A DNA stretch of 64,000 nt from JAAXGX01 sp965203565 (GCA_965203565.1 OZ241896.1:1116001-1180000); one strand, 5' to 3'; shown: positions 8,040 through 17,129, counted from the first letter of the stretch. Numbers and translations are program-made. Notes: generated by a model not told the origin, from the sequence alone.

Positions 8040-9998
8040 TCACCGCACCTGCAGGGTGACGTTCGATGCGCGGTCCGGCCCCATGTGGATCGTGTTCCGC
8101 GCCGCGACGGGCGGCAGGCGGCGCTGGGCGAACGGCTCGCCGGTGTTCGGGTTGACGTCGAACTGCGGAAAGCTGCTGCTCGAGACGTCCAGACGGATCC
8201 GGTGCCCCGCGCGGAACAGGTAGCTCACGCTCCACAGATCGATGGTGACCTCGTACTCCTCGCCCGGCGTGAGCGGCTCCTCCCGGACGGCGTACGCGCG
8301 CCGGAACCCCGGACCGGGCTGGTCGAACGACCTGAAGCGGGCGCGCACGACGCCCTCGGCCACGTTCATCGCGTACCCTTCGGGGTAGTCGGGCGTCGGC
8401 GGGTACTGGTCGATCAGCTTCACGACGAAGTCGGTGTCGACCGCGCTCGACGAGATCCACAGCCGCGCCACCACCGGGCCGGACACCTCCAGGTCCGCCT
8501 CCAGCCCCGGCGTCTCGAACACCAGCACGTCCGGCCGGAGCCGCAGCGGCAGGTCGTCGTCGCAGTGCGGCAGCTCGATCCGGCAGCGCTGGTCCTGCGG
8601 CCCGGCCTCGACCGGCAGGCCGGAGCTGACCCGGCCGCCGAGGGTCGGGACCGGGTTGGCCGGATCGTGGGTGTAGGTGATGGCGCCCGGCGCCGGCGCC
8701 GCGGTCGTCAGGCTGCGGTCGACGCCGAGGTAGTAGGCGACCGGCCGGGAGTCGGCGGGCGGCCACTCGGTGAACTCCTGCCACGCGCCGCCGGCCTGCA
8801 GCCGGCCGTCGGCGTTCCGGACGCCGTCGCCCCCCTCGATCCGGAACGCCCGGATCAGGTTGCCCGGCGCCAGGCCGCGGTCCTCCCCCTTCACGTGCTG
8901 ATCGAACCAGTCCATCATCTCCGCGGCGATGTGGATCGGCGACTCCGGCCCGAGGTCGACATCGCCGGAGTACGTCCGCCGCGAGTAGACGTTGCCATGC
9001 TCGCCGCCGCTGATGACCAAGCGCACCGGCGACCGCCGGCCCCGGCTGTACGCCGCGAACTGATCCAGCGTCCCGCCCAGGAACGCGTCGTACCACTCGC
9101 CGATCAGCAGCACCGGCGCGTCGGCCGCGCCCTGGTAATGCTTCGTGAAGCCGTTGCCGTTCCGGCGCCAGTACTCGTCGTACATCTCGTGGTTCTGCCA
9201 GTCCTGGTACCACGCGTCGTAGCTCGGGGCGAGCGCGAGGGGCGAGAAGCCGGGCGCCAGGGGCGACAGCCGCATCAGCCGGAGCGAATGCTCGATCCGG
9301 CGGTTCGCCTGCAGCGCCGCCTCCACCGCCGGGTCCGCCGCGGCCTCCTGGCCTTCGGCCGCCAGGCGGAGCGCGTAGTTCACGTTGTGGGACAGCAGGA
9401 ACGCCCCGCCGCGCCAGGCGCCGTCCTCGTGATAGTTGCCCGGTCCCACGCGGATTGCGGCCGCGGCCAGCCCCGGCGGGTCCTGCACGAGGATCGCCTG
9501 CGCGGTCGACGCGAAGTACGACGAGCCGGTGGCGATGACCCGGCCGTCCGACCAGGGCTGCTTCCGGATCCACTCGAACGTGTCGAGCCCGTCCGGCCCC
9601 TCCTGCGGGTACGAGGCGAAGACCCCCTCGGAGGCGTACTTCCCGCGCACGTCCTGCACCACCATCACGTAGCCGCGCCGCGCGTAGTCGTCGCCGTCGG
9701 GCGCGTTGGCGTAGAAGCGGTGCTTGCTGTACGGCGTGCGCTCCAGCACCGCCGGCCAGGGGCCGGGCAGCGCCATGCCGTCCCGCGCCGGGATGTACAG
9801 GTCGGTGGCCAGCCGGACCCCGTCCCGCATCGGAACCATCACGTCCCGGACGATGGCGACGCTGTACTCCGGATCGGCGCCGGCGTCCGCCCAGGCGCCG
9901 CCGGCGGCCCCCTGCTGCCCGGCGAGCGGTCCCGGCGCAGCGGCCAGCAGGGCGGCGACGAGGCACAGCCTCACGAGGCGTTGCGGAACAGGCATCAT
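8040..9998 (-). CDS. Secreted CocE/NonD-type alpha/beta hydrolase (X-Pro peptidase S15 family)
   Basis: About 652 residues. An N-terminal signal peptide (LCLVAALLAAAPGPLAGQQ) is followed by the S15/CocE fold: YSVAIVRDVMVPMRDGVRLATDLYIP, then VLERTPYSKHRFY, VQDVRGKYASEG, and the nucleophile elbow GSSYFAS (Ser in the usual GxSYxG position). A C-terminal jelly-roll domain (LEVSGPVVARLWISSSAVDTDF to VSSSSFPQFDVNPNTGEP) completes it. The family cleaves esters, amides or acyl-proline bonds; the substrate is unknown. It starts by an ATGATG overlap with the gene upstream and so is coupled to it. Confidence 0.92.
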   Translation of the reverse strand: MMPVPQRLVRLCLVAALLAAAPGPLAGQQGAAGGAWADAGADPEYSVAIVRDVMVPMRDGVRLATDLYIPARDGMALPGPWPAVLERTPYSKHRFYANAPDGDDYARRGYVMVVQDVRGKYASEGVFASYPQEGPDGLDTFEWIRKQPWSDGRVIATGSSYFASTAQAILVQDPPGLAAAAIRVGPGNYHEDGAWRGGAFLLSHNVNYALRLAAEGQEAAADPAVEAALQANRRIEHSLRLMRLSPLAPGFSPLALAPSYDAWYQDWQNHEMYDEYWRRNGNGFTKHYQGAADAPVLLIGEWYDAFLGGTLDQFAAYSRGRRSPVRLVISGGEHGNVYSRRTYSGDVDLGPESPIHIAAEMMDWFDQHVKGEDRGLAPGNLIRAFRIEGGDGVRNADGRLQAGGAWQEFTEWPPADSRPVAYYLGVDRSLTTAAPAPGAITYTHDPANPVPTLGGRVSSGLPVEAGPQDQRCRIELPHCDDDLPLRLRPDVLVFETPGLEADLEVSGPVVARLWISSSAVDTDFVVKLIDQYPPTPDYPEGYAMNVAEGVVRARFRSFDQPGPGFRRAYAVREEPLTPGEEYEVTIDLWSVSYLFRAGHRIRLDVSSSSFPQFDVNPNTGEPFAQRRLPPVAARNTIHMGPDRASNVTLQVR

Positions 9999-10957
9999 CG
10001 TTCTCCCTTGCCGCCGGCTCCCGCTTCTTCGGCCCGGGCGCCGGCCAGCGTGTTGAACATCGCGTAGTTCCCTTCGTGGCAGGCGTACTCGAAGAGCGGA
10101 CCGCCGCTCTTCCGCAGCGGCATGCGCACGGTCCAGGGCCGCGTCCAGGTCGCCGGGTCCTCGAGGGTCGCTTCGTACCGGATCGTGTCGGCGTCGACGC
10201 GCGTGAAACGCTCGATCAGATGGAGCCCCGCCCCGGACCCCTTGAAGTTCGTCCTGTCGGAGAAGTTGGCGCTCTCGACCACCAGCGTGTCGCCGTCCCA
10301 CCGCCCGCGGGGGTCGCCGAGCCACTGCCGGACGCCGCCCGGCAGATGCGGCCGCCGGTCGAGCGGGACGACGCGCGCCTCGTGGATCATCTCCATCAGG
10401 ATCACCACGTGATCGGGGGTCTGGAGGATCAGCGCGTTATTGTTGTAGAAGTCGGGCAGCCGCGGCAGGCCGCGCGTGAGGCACCGCTCCCACAGGCTGC
10501 GGCCCTCGGGGCCGTCGGTGTGGCGCCGCAGCGACGCTTCGAGCGCCGGGACGCCTTGGCTCGACTCGAGCGCGGCCGCCGCCCGCCGCCGTCCCTCGGG
10601 CGTCAGCGGCGGCGTCCGGCCGTCCGGCGGGTCGACGATCAGCGACGACTGCTGCGACACCTCCCGGTCCGGCATCCAGAACTGGTTGTACCCCTGGAGC
10701 AGGATCGGGTCGCCTTCGCGCGGCCCGCCGTCGTCGATCCGCCGGCGCGCGTTCGCCGCCGCCGCTTCGGCCAGCTCCTCGTCCGTGAGCAGCTCCCGCT
10801 CGCCCAGGCCGGCGGGACGCTCCAACGGGGTGACGACGTCGTTCGCCCAGACCCCCTGCAGGTCCGGATCGCCCCACGGCGTCCGGCCCTGCCCGGCCGC
10901 CGGCGCGGCGCCGAGCAGCACCAGCCCGGCCGCGACCCACCTCGATACGACCGCCAT
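9995..10957 (-). CDS. Secreted protein of the PDLQGVW type, unknown function
   Basis: A 320-residue exported protein. A signal peptide (WVAAGLVLLGAAPAAGQG) precedes DPDLQGVWANDVVTPLERP, and later landmarks are LIVDPPDGR, DHVVILMEMIHEARVVPLD, RWDGDTLVVESANFSD and FEYACHEGNYAMFN. Such proteins are abundant in Acidobacteria-like genomes and, to my knowledge, have no assigned biochemistry. A paralogue with the same landmarks lies at 20687-21703. Both sit directly upstream of a secreted alpha/beta hydrolase, which suggests a shared pathway. The stop overlaps the start of the CocE-type gene. A -10 hexamer 8 bases before the ATG suggests a leaderless transcript. Confidence 0.85.
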   Translation of the reverse strand: MAVVSRWVAAGLVLLGAAPAAGQGRTPWGDPDLQGVWANDVVTPLERPAGLGERELLTDEELAEAAAANARRRIDDGGPREGDPILLQGYNQFWMPDREVSQQSSLIVDPPDGRTPPLTPEGRRRAAAALESSQGVPALEASLRRHTDGPEGRSLWERCLTRGLPRLPDFYNNNALILQTPDHVVILMEMIHEARVVPLDRRPHLPGGVRQWLGDPRGRWDGDTLVVESANFSDRTNFKGSGAGLHLIERFTRVDADTIRYEATLEDPATWTRPWTVRMPLRKSGGPLFEYACHEGNYAMFNTLAGARAEEAGAGGKGER

Positions 10958-10964
10958 GTCCGAC

Positions 10965-10970
10965 AGTCTA
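10965..10970 (-). promoter_or_regulatory. -10 hexamer TAGACT placed for a leaderless transcript
   Basis: On the minus strand TAGACT ends 8 bases before the ATG of the PDLQGVW gene, so transcription would begin at, or one base before, the start codon. No convincing -35 hexamer or ribosome site is seen. Five other genes in the window show the same spacing. Confidence 0.45.
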
Positions 10971-11013
10971 GCACCCTCGCGACAAAAGTCCCGCACTGAC
11001 AACCCGCCCGCCG

Positions 11014-11568
11014 CTACAGTGCGAAGACGTCGGCGACCGGCAGCGCGAAATCGGGCAGCAGGGGCTCGCCGTCCAGCGTGTCGGCATGGCCGAAGCGCCG
11101 GGGCGCCCGCCCGGGCGCATGCGCCGTGACCGACCGGTCCCCGGGGTCCGCCACCCATACGAGACCGGCGCCGGACGAGAGCCACCAGCGCACCTTTCGG
11201 GCGACCTCGGCGCGGGTGTCGCCCGGCGACGTCACTTCCACCGCCAGATCGGGAGCGCCGCGCCAGAAGGCGGCCGGACGGCCGGACGCCGGGATCCGCT
11301 CGCCCCGGACGAAGGCTGCGTCCGGGGCGAGCACGGTGTCGGGATCCGTTTCGAGGACGAAACCGGTCTCGGCGCCGCACACCACGCCGAGCCGGCGGGC
11401 CCTGACGTGGCGAGCGAGCGGAGCGGTCAGGTTGACGATGACCGCTCCGTGGTCGAACCCCGCGGGAGCCATGGAGTGCAGCTTTCCCCTGACGAGCGCG
11501 TAACGCCGGTTGTCGTCCGGCAGCAGAAACAGATCGTCCGCCGTCATGGTTCGGCCCGGAACCGTCAT
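11014..11568 (-). CDS. Uma2 family (DUF820) PD-(D/E)xK nuclease-like protein
   Basis: A 184-residue cytoplasmic protein. MTADDLFLLPDDNRRYALVRG and the core PDAAFVRGE...APDLAVEVTSPGDTRAEVARKV are the DUF820/Uma2 signature, with Asp, Glu and Lys in the PD-(D/E)xK arrangement. Members are numerous in cyanobacteria and Acidobacteria; their target and role are not established. A paralogue lies at 30322-31104. An in-frame ATG six codons upstream, at 11586, is also possible. Divergent from the outer-membrane-like gene, sharing a short AT-rich promoter interval. Confidence 0.85.
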   Translation of the reverse strand: MTVPGRTMTADDLFLLPDDNRRYALVRGKLHSMAPAGFDHGAVIVNLTAPLARHVRARRLGVVCGAETGFVLETDPDTVLAPDAAFVRGERIPASGRPAAFWRGAPDLAVEVTSPGDTRAEVARKVRWWLSSGAGLVWVADPGDRSVTAHAPGRAPRRFGHADTLDGEPLLPDFALPVADVFAL

Positions 11569-11583
11569 CGCCTGCGGTTGTAG

Positions 11584-11589
11584 CATAAT
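11584..11589 (+). promoter_or_regulatory. -10 hexamer CATAAT placed for a leaderless transcript
   Basis: CATAAT ends exactly 7 bases before the GTG start of the outer-membrane-like gene, which puts the expected transcription start on the first base of the start codon. The opposite strand of the same interval has the start region of the Uma2 gene. Confidence 0.5.
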
Positions 11590-11595
11590 TCGGCG

Positions 11596-12651
11596 GTGAA
11601 GATCGCGGCCGGAAGTCTCGCGCGCGTCGTTCGCCATGCCTTGCTCGGATGCGCGGCGGCCGGGTGCGCGACGGCCGTTTCGGCGGCGCCGGCGGCGGCG
11701 CAGCAACCGCAGGCTGCCTCTGCGAAAGACGACTGGCCGGAGGAAGCCGAACCGGCCGCCCGCGACGCTCCCTGGAGCCGGCGCTACTCGGTCGGAGCGT
11801 CGCTGCCGTTCACGTCGAGCACCAACGTGGTCGGCTCCGCGAACCAGACGTCTATCGGCATGGACTTCTTCTTCGACACCCACGTGACCTACCGGGACCG
11901 GCGGCGCTCCCTGAACGGCATCTTCGAAATCGAAGGCGGGTTTCTCAAACTGAACCCGGAAGGAACCAGTGCGCCTCCGGTGCAGAAGACCCGCGACCGC
12001 ATCCGCGCCGACCTGTTCTACACGCGCCTCCTGCGGCCGAACGCCGGCCCGTACGTCCGGTTCGGACTGTTGACCAACGCCGCGCCGTCGAACGTCCTGT
12101 TCACCGAAGCGACCGGCGTCTCGGTGCTCCGGCTCGGCGGCGCGCGCAGCTTCCTGCCGATACCGGCCAACGGCGGCTTCCGGACCGGCGGCGCGTTCGC
12201 TCCGCTCCTCTGGCGGGAAGGGTTCGGCGTCAACGCCCGGCTGCTCGGCTCCCGGACGCTCACCCTCGACTGGCGGGGCGGCTTCGGCCTGCGCCAGAAC
12301 CGCTACCGGGGAGCGCTGTTCCTCGACGACGACCCGGCGACCGCCGCCCTGGAATACCGCGAGGCGGCCAGCTTCAATCAGGAAGGGGTGGAGATGACCG
12401 TGGTCGCCGCCGCCCACATCCGCTTCCTGATCCTCAACACCCATCTCGACCTGTTCGGCGACGTGGGCGACTTCAACCCGACCATCGACTGGCGGAGCAC
12501 GATCGGCTGGCGCCTGACCGGCGACCTCTCGATAGACTACAAGGCCGACCTGCTGCGGCTGCCGCAAGTCAGGCCGGAAAGCCAACTGACGCAGACCGTG
12601 CTGCTCCGATACTCTTTCGGCTCTCCAGACGAGCCTCCGCCGGAGTCGTGA
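11596..12651 (+). CDS. Predicted outer-membrane beta-barrel protein
   Basis: A 351-residue exported protein. A signal peptide with a CAAAGCATAVSAAPAAAQQ tail is followed by a short acidic linker and then alternating hydrophobic/polar strands ending in aromatic residues (SIGMDFFFDTHVTYRD, LNGIFEIEGGFLKLNPE, TLDWRGGFGLRQNRY, LTQTVLLRYSF). The final residues before the short tail fit a barrel-closing strand. I do not recognise a named family. The GTG start begins right at the predicted transcript start. The gene is convergent with the P450 gene. Confidence 0.75.
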   Translation: MKIAAGSLARVVRHALLGCAAAGCATAVSAAPAAAQQPQAASAKDDWPEEAEPAARDAPWSRRYSVGASLPFTSSTNVVGSANQTSIGMDFFFDTHVTYRDRRRSLNGIFEIEGGFLKLNPEGTSAPPVQKTRDRIRADLFYTRLLRPNAGPYVRFGLLTNAAPSNVLFTEATGVSVLRLGGARSFLPIPANGGFRTGGAFAPLLWREGFGVNARLLGSRTLTLDWRGGFGLRQNRYRGALFLDDDPATAALEYREAASFNQEGVEMTVVAAAHIRFLILNTHLDLFGDVGDFNPTIDWRSTIGWRLTGDLSIDYKADLLRLPQVRPESQLTQTVLLRYSFGSPDEPPPES

Positions 12652-12691
12652 CGGTCCCGTGCGGCCCCGCGCCGCGCGACGGCCGCCGCCG

Positions 12692-14131
12692 TCACTCCGC
12701 GAGGTGGGCGGGGCAGCCGGCGGGGGCGGCAGACGGGGCGGCGGGCGCGGCGGGGCGCGGGGCGCGGCGGTCGCCGGCGCGCGCCGCGTAGCGGACCCGC
12801 GCCGGCCGCGCCGGCCAGCGGGTCATCGTTCCGCTCGCCGTCCGCGGCGGATCGAGGAGCTCCATGTCGTAGCGCCGGACCAGCATCGCCAGCACGATCT
12901 TCATCTCCAGACGGGCGAAATTGACGCCGATGCACCGGTGCACCCCGCCGCCGAACCCGATCAGGCGGTCGGTCTCCCGGCCGGCCGCGCTCCCGCCGGG
13001 CGCGAAACGGTCCGGCAGGTAGACGTGCGGGTCCGGGAACACCTCCGGCATCCGGTGGGCCACGCACGGCGCGGCGAGGACGTACGTCCCCTGCGGCACG
13101 CGGCGCCCGCCGAGCCGGACCTCCTCGACCGCCCGCCGCAGGGCGACGTGCGCCACCGGATGCAGCCGCTCGCTCTCCTTCACCGCGCACTCCATCCGGG
13201 CCAGCGCGCCGATCCGCCGCCAGTTCATCTCCTCCGGCGGGCCGCCGCCCATGACTGCATCGACCTCCTCGCGCACCTCGTTCAGGTAGCCGGGATGCTG
13301 GAGCAGGTCGATCAGCGTCCACGCCACCTGGCCCGCCGTCGTCTCGTGCCCGGCCCAGATCAGCATCAGGACCAGGTTGACGGCCAGCGCGTCGTCGATC
13401 GGCGTCCCGTCCTCGAACGTCGCATCGAGGAGGTCCTGGAAGAAGTCGGGCGGGTCGGCCGGATGCTCGCGCCGATGCCGGATCCAGCCGCCGAAGATCC
13501 GGTCGAGCTTCCGGCGCGCGCGCCGGCTCCGGACCAGGTGGGGGAGCGGCATCCACAACGGCGACACCATGTCCATCCCGCCCGAGAAGTCGCGGAAGCA
13601 GTCGAAGAATTCGCCGTCCAGCCGCTGCCGGAAATCGCGTCCGAGGAAGGCGTGCGCCGCGACGTTCATCCCCAGCGGACCGAACACCTCGATCAGGTCG
13701 AACGCGCCGGCGTCGCCCAGCCGCTCCAGCACGGCGCCGGTCTCTTCGACCATCGGCGCCACGTACGAGCGCATGGCGTCCGCCTTGAACTTCGGCAGGA
13801 CGATGCCGCGCTGCTTCAGGTAATCGTCGTACGGAGCGAAGAAGAAGAAGTCGCTCCGGAACATCCGCGGGAAGAACCGGTAGCTGTCGCGGATCGACAG
13901 GAGCTTGTCGGTCTCCCGGAAGAAGAACCGCTGGTGCTCGGGTCCGAGCGCCACGACGTACCACCGGGCGCCGAGCCGGCACCGGAAGACGTCGCCGTGC
14001 TCCTGCAGGCCGCGGTGGAGGAACGCCACCGGGTCCCGGACGAACTCCAGCGTGTGCCCGAGCACCGGGCTGGCGCCGGACATGGCCGGCGCCAGCGGCG
14101 CCGATGCGCGCGACGGCGTCAGGTTCGCCAC
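12692..14131 (-). CDS. Cytochrome P450, CYP51-like
   Basis: About 479 residues. The I-helix oxygen-activation motif AGHETT, the K-helix ExxR (KESERLHP) and the heme loop FGGGVHRCIG with ligand Cys400 are all present. The N-terminal PVLGHTLEFVRDPVAFLHR and the general layout resemble CYP51/CYP7-type enzymes; the substrate is unknown. The C-terminus has a 40-residue Ala/Pro/Arg-rich extension that looks disordered. The GTG start lies one base after the stop of the PQQ dehydrogenase gene, implying coupling; an internal ATG at about 14083 (MSGASPVLGH) is an alternative start. No ferredoxin or reductase gene is nearby. Confidence 0.93.
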   Translation of the reverse strand: MANLTPSRASAPLAPAMSGASPVLGHTLEFVRDPVAFLHRGLQEHGDVFRCRLGARWYVVALGPEHQRFFFRETDKLLSIRDSYRFFPRMFRSDFFFFAPYDDYLKQRGIVLPKFKADAMRSYVAPMVEETGAVLERLGDAGAFDLIEVFGPLGMNVAAHAFLGRDFRQRLDGEFFDCFRDFSGGMDMVSPLWMPLPHLVRSRRARRKLDRIFGGWIRHRREHPADPPDFFQDLLDATFEDGTPIDDALAVNLVLMLIWAGHETTAGQVAWTLIDLLQHPGYLNEVREEVDAVMGGGPPEEMNWRRIGALARMECAVKESERLHPVAHVALRRAVEEVRLGGRRVPQGTYVLAAPCVAHRMPEVFPDPHVYLPDRFAPGGSAAGRETDRLIGFGGGVHRCIGVNFARLEMKIVLAMLVRRYDMELLDPPRTASGTMTRWPARPARVRYAARAGDRRAPRPAAPAAPSAAPAGCPAHLAE

Positions 14132-14132
14132 G

Positions 14133-15842
14133 TCACTCCGGAAGCGCGAAGGCCGACAGCGACTGTCCGGCGATGATCGTCACGTACTGCGTCCCGTCGA
14201 CCGCGTACGTCGTCGGCGCGTTGACGATCTGCCCGCCCAGGTTCACCTTCCAGAGCAGCGCGCCGGTGCGGGCGTCCAGCGCCTGGAAATAGCCGGAGCG
14301 CGCGCCGGTGAACAGCAGATCCGACGCCGTCGTCAGAATCCCGCTCCGGATGACGTCCGTCATCTCGAACCGCCACCGCTCCGCGCCGGTCAGCGCGTCG
14401 AGCGCCAGCACCGCCCCGCTCCCGGCCGCGTCGGTCCAGTCGTTGATCGGCCCCCGCAGCCGGATCGGCGGCGTCGGGGCGTCCGGCGCCGGCTCGACGG
14501 TGGTCGGCAGTCCGCCCAGGAAGGTGCGGCCCGGCACGTACTCCTGCGGCTCGGGCTCGAAGATGGAGGCGCGGCCTTCCCAGGCCGGGACGTAGAACAG
14601 CCCGGTGCGGGGGCTGTACGACGGCGAGTACCAGCTGGTCGCGCCCTGCACGGCCGGGAACGTCGGCGCGCCCGGCGGCTGCGGCGTGGCGATCGGCCGG
14701 CCGCTGTCGTCGAGCCCTTCCGCCCAGTTGACCTTCACGAACGCCCGCCCGCCGAGGAAGCGCCCGGTCGCCCGGTCGAGCACGTAGTAGAACCCGTTCC
14801 GGTTCGCCCACAGCATCAGCTGCAGCCGGGTCCCGCCCCGCTCCACGTCGGCCAGGACCGGTATCTGCACCGCGTCGAAGTCGTACGGATCGCCCGGCGT
14901 GAACTGGAAATGCCACCGCAGCTCGCCGGTGTCGGCGTCGAGCGCCACCACCGAGCTGGCGTACAGGTTGTCGCCGGGGCGCTGCGCCGGGTTCCAGTCG
15001 GGCCCCGGGTTGCCCACTCCCCAGTACGTCAGGCCGAGCGCCGGGTCGTACGATCCGGTCAGCCAGACCGCCCCGCCGCCGTGCCTCCACGCCTCCGGGT
15101 CGCAGTAGGTCGCCGGGTCGGGCGGGCACGGCTCCCACGTCTCGTGCCCCGGCTCGCCCGGCCCCGGGATGGTGTGGAACCGCCACGCCTCCTCGCCGGT
15201 CGCCGCGTCGAGCGCCACGATGAACCCCCGGACGCCCCGGTCGCCGCCGGACGTGCCGACGAGAATCTTGTCGTTGACCGCCAGCGGCGCCAGCGTGAAC
15301 GCGTACGACAGCCGCTTGTCCGCCACCTCGACGTCCCAGAGCTCGGCGCCGGTCGCGGCGTCTATCGCCACCACGTGGGCGTCGAGCGTCGCCATGAACA
15401 CCCGGTCGCCGAGCACCGCCACGCCGCGGTTGTTCGAACCGCAGCAGGCGGCGTGATCGGGCGGGGTCGGGTAGCGGTAGATCCAGTACGCCCGCCCCGT
15501 CCGCGCGTCGAGCGCGACGACGTCGTTGGGCCGCTGCGAGACGTACATGACGCCGTCCACCACCAGCGGCGTCGCCTCCCACGACAGCCCGAAGGCGCTC
15601 GACTGATAGACCCAGCGCCGCTCCAGGCGCTCGACGTTGGACGGGGCGATCTGCGCGAGCCGGCTGTGCCGGTCGCTGAAGTAGTTGCCGGAGTAGGTCA
15701 GCCAGTTCCGGGGCTCGTCGGCCGCCCGGTCCAGGCGCTCGGCGCTCACCTCGACCTGCGCCCGGCCGGGCGCGGCGGTCAGCATCGACAGGACCGCCGC
15801 GCCGAGCACGCTGCGCGCCGCCGCCGGCGTCACTCCCGACAT
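14133..15842 (-). CDS. PQQ-dependent alcohol dehydrogenase (methanol/ethanol dehydrogenase type, no heme domain)
   Basis: A 569-residue periplasmic quinoprotein. A signal peptide (ARSVLGAAVLSMLTAAPGRAQ) precedes an eight-bladed propeller with repeated tryptophan-docking motifs (ALDAATGEEAWRF, ALDALTGAERWRF). The adjacent cysteines in HAACCGSNNRGV fit the vicinal disulfide that shields PQQ in type I enzymes, and GSYDPALGLTYWGVGNPGPDWN is a family hallmark. No CxxCH follows, so electrons must go to a separate cytochrome. The ATG is preceded by GGAG five bases away. It is coupled to the P450 gene downstream. Confidence 0.93.
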   Translation of the reverse strand: MSGVTPAAARSVLGAAVLSMLTAAPGRAQVEVSAERLDRAADEPRNWLTYSGNYFSDRHSRLAQIAPSNVERLERRWVYQSSAFGLSWEATPLVVDGVMYVSQRPNDVVALDARTGRAYWIYRYPTPPDHAACCGSNNRGVAVLGDRVFMATLDAHVVAIDAATGAELWDVEVADKRLSYAFTLAPLAVNDKILVGTSGGDRGVRGFIVALDAATGEEAWRFHTIPGPGEPGHETWEPCPPDPATYCDPEAWRHGGGAVWLTGSYDPALGLTYWGVGNPGPDWNPAQRPGDNLYASSVVALDADTGELRWHFQFTPGDPYDFDAVQIPVLADVERGGTRLQLMLWANRNGFYYVLDRATGRFLGGRAFVKVNWAEGLDDSGRPIATPQPPGAPTFPAVQGATSWYSPSYSPRTGLFYVPAWEGRASIFEPEPQEYVPGRTFLGGLPTTVEPAPDAPTPPIRLRGPINDWTDAAGSGAVLALDALTGAERWRFEMTDVIRSGILTTASDLLFTGARSGYFQALDARTGALLWKVNLGGQIVNAPTTYAVDGTQYVTIIAGQSLSAFALPE

Positions 15843-15862
15843 GGCTCCTGCAAGGCGCATGA

Positions 15863-15891
15863 TACAGTAGCGCGCACTCCGTCGAACGGAG
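15863..15891 (+). promoter_or_regulatory. -10 hexamer and leader hairpin that sequesters the ribosome site
   Basis: TACAGT (15863-15868) would start a transcript near 15875. The leader then forms CTCCGT-CGA-ACGGAG (15877-15891), a perfect 6-bp stem with a 3-base loop, whose right arm holds the only ribosome site (GGAG) of the lipoprotein gene at 15897. The PQQ dehydrogenase is divergent from this interval. Confidence 0.5.
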
Positions 15892-15896
15892 CCGTC

Positions 15897-17129
15897 ATGA
15901 CCGGACGCAGGCCTGCGTCGTTCACCGGAGCCTTCCTGTCGATCGCCGCAATCGCCTCGATCGCCGCGGCCGCCGTCCTGGCCGGGTGCGCGGGCGCGCC
16001 CGAACCCGCGGAGCCGGAGGCCGAACCCGCGGGCGCCGGAGCCGCGGCGGCGGACGGCGACGCTCCGGCCTTCGTCCTCGATCCGGCCTGGCCGGCGCCG
16101 CTGGCCGACGCGGAGGCGCGGTGGCCCGACCTCGGGCGCAACGCCACGTCGGTGGCGGCCGACCCGCGCGACCACGTCTGGATGATGCAGCTTCCGGCCG
16201 AGGCGGACCGGGAGGCGGAGGCGGCGGGCGGGCCGAGCGCGCCGCGCGTGTTCGAGTTCGATCCGGCGGGAAACCTTCTGCGCCGGTGGGGCGGCCCCGG
16301 CGCGGGCGGCGTCTGGATGCTCGGGCCGGAGCCGGGCCAGCCGTATCCGGGCGGCACGCCCGCCGAGCACGGGATGTTCGTCGACCACGCCAACCACGTC
16401 TGGGTCACCGGCAACGGCCACGTCGCCCTGAAGTTCTCTCCCGACGGCGAGCTGCTGCTGCAGATCGGCGAGCCGGGCCGGACGAACGGCAGCAACGACA
16501 CCGCGCTGCTCGGCAACGCGTGCGAGCTGACCGTCGACCCGGCGACGAACGAGCTGTACGTCGCCGACGGGTACGTCAACCGGCGGGTGATCGTCTTCGA
16601 CGCGGAGACCGGCGAGTACCGGCGGCACTGGGGGGCGTACGGCGCCCGCCCGGTCGACTTCCGGCTCACGGCCGACGGCCTGTACGCCGACCGGAGCGAG
16701 CTGTACGTCCCCGGCGACCCGCCCCAGCGGCAGTTCCTGGCCGTGCACTGCGTCCGGGTCGCCGACGACGGCCTCGTCTACGTCTGCGACCGGCAGCGCA
16801 ACCGCGTGCAGGTCTTCCGGCGCGACGGGACGTTCGTCGACGAGCTGCCGGTGGCGCCCGACACGCCGGCCGAGCTCGGGTTCCCGGAAGGGGTGGGCGC
16901 CGTCAACTTCGGGGCGGCGTCGACCATCGGCTTCTCGGCCGACCCGGCGCAGCGTCACCTCTACGTCGGCGACAACATGAACGCCACGATCTGGATCCAC
17001 CGGCGGAGCGACCTGGCGCTGATCGGGTCGATCGCCACCGACCCGCAGGCGAACCATTACCTGACCGTCGACTCGGCCGGCGCCCTCTACAACAGCGGCC
17101 TGCAGAAGTTCGTCCCCGCCGGCCGGTAG
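15897..17129 (+). CDS. NHL-type beta-propeller lipoprotein
   Basis: A 410-residue exported protein. The N-terminus (FLSIAAIASIAAAAVLAGC) is a lipoprotein signal with the lipobox LAGC, followed by an Ala/Glu/Pro-rich linker. The body contains NHL-like repeats: NATSVAADPRDHVWMM, HGMFVDHANHVWVTG, CELTVDPATNELYVADG and GLVYVCDRQRNRVQVF. Such six-bladed propellers are usually scaffolds or peptidyl-alpha-hydroxyglycine lyase relatives; no catalytic assignment can be made. It is divergent from the PQQ dehydrogenase/P450 pair and may be related to it. Confidence 0.85.
   Translation: MTGRRPASFTGAFLSIAAIASIAAAAVLAGCAGAPEPAEPEAEPAGAGAAAADGDAPAFVLDPAWPAPLADAEARWPDLGRNATSVAADPRDHVWMMQLPAEADREAEAAGGPSAPRVFEFDPAGNLLRRWGGPGAGGVWMLGPEPGQPYPGGTPAEHGMFVDHANHVWVTGNGHVALKFSPDGELLLQIGEPGRTNGSNDTALLGNACELTVDPATNELYVADGYVNRRVIVFDAETGEYRRHWGAYGARPVDFRLTADGLYADRSELYVPGDPPQRQFLAVHCVRVADDGLVYVCDRQRNRVQVFRRDGTFVDELPVAPDTPAELGFPEGVGAVNFGAASTIGFSADPAQRHLYVGDNMNATIWIHRRSDLALIGSIATDPQANHYLTVDSAGALYNSGLQKFVPAGR

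Noticed and set aside
7947..10067. A 706-residue plus-strand frame opposite the CocE-type hydrolase
   Set aside because: Same reasoning: no domain, no signal peptide, and the minus strand encodes a complete hydrolase with a coupled start.
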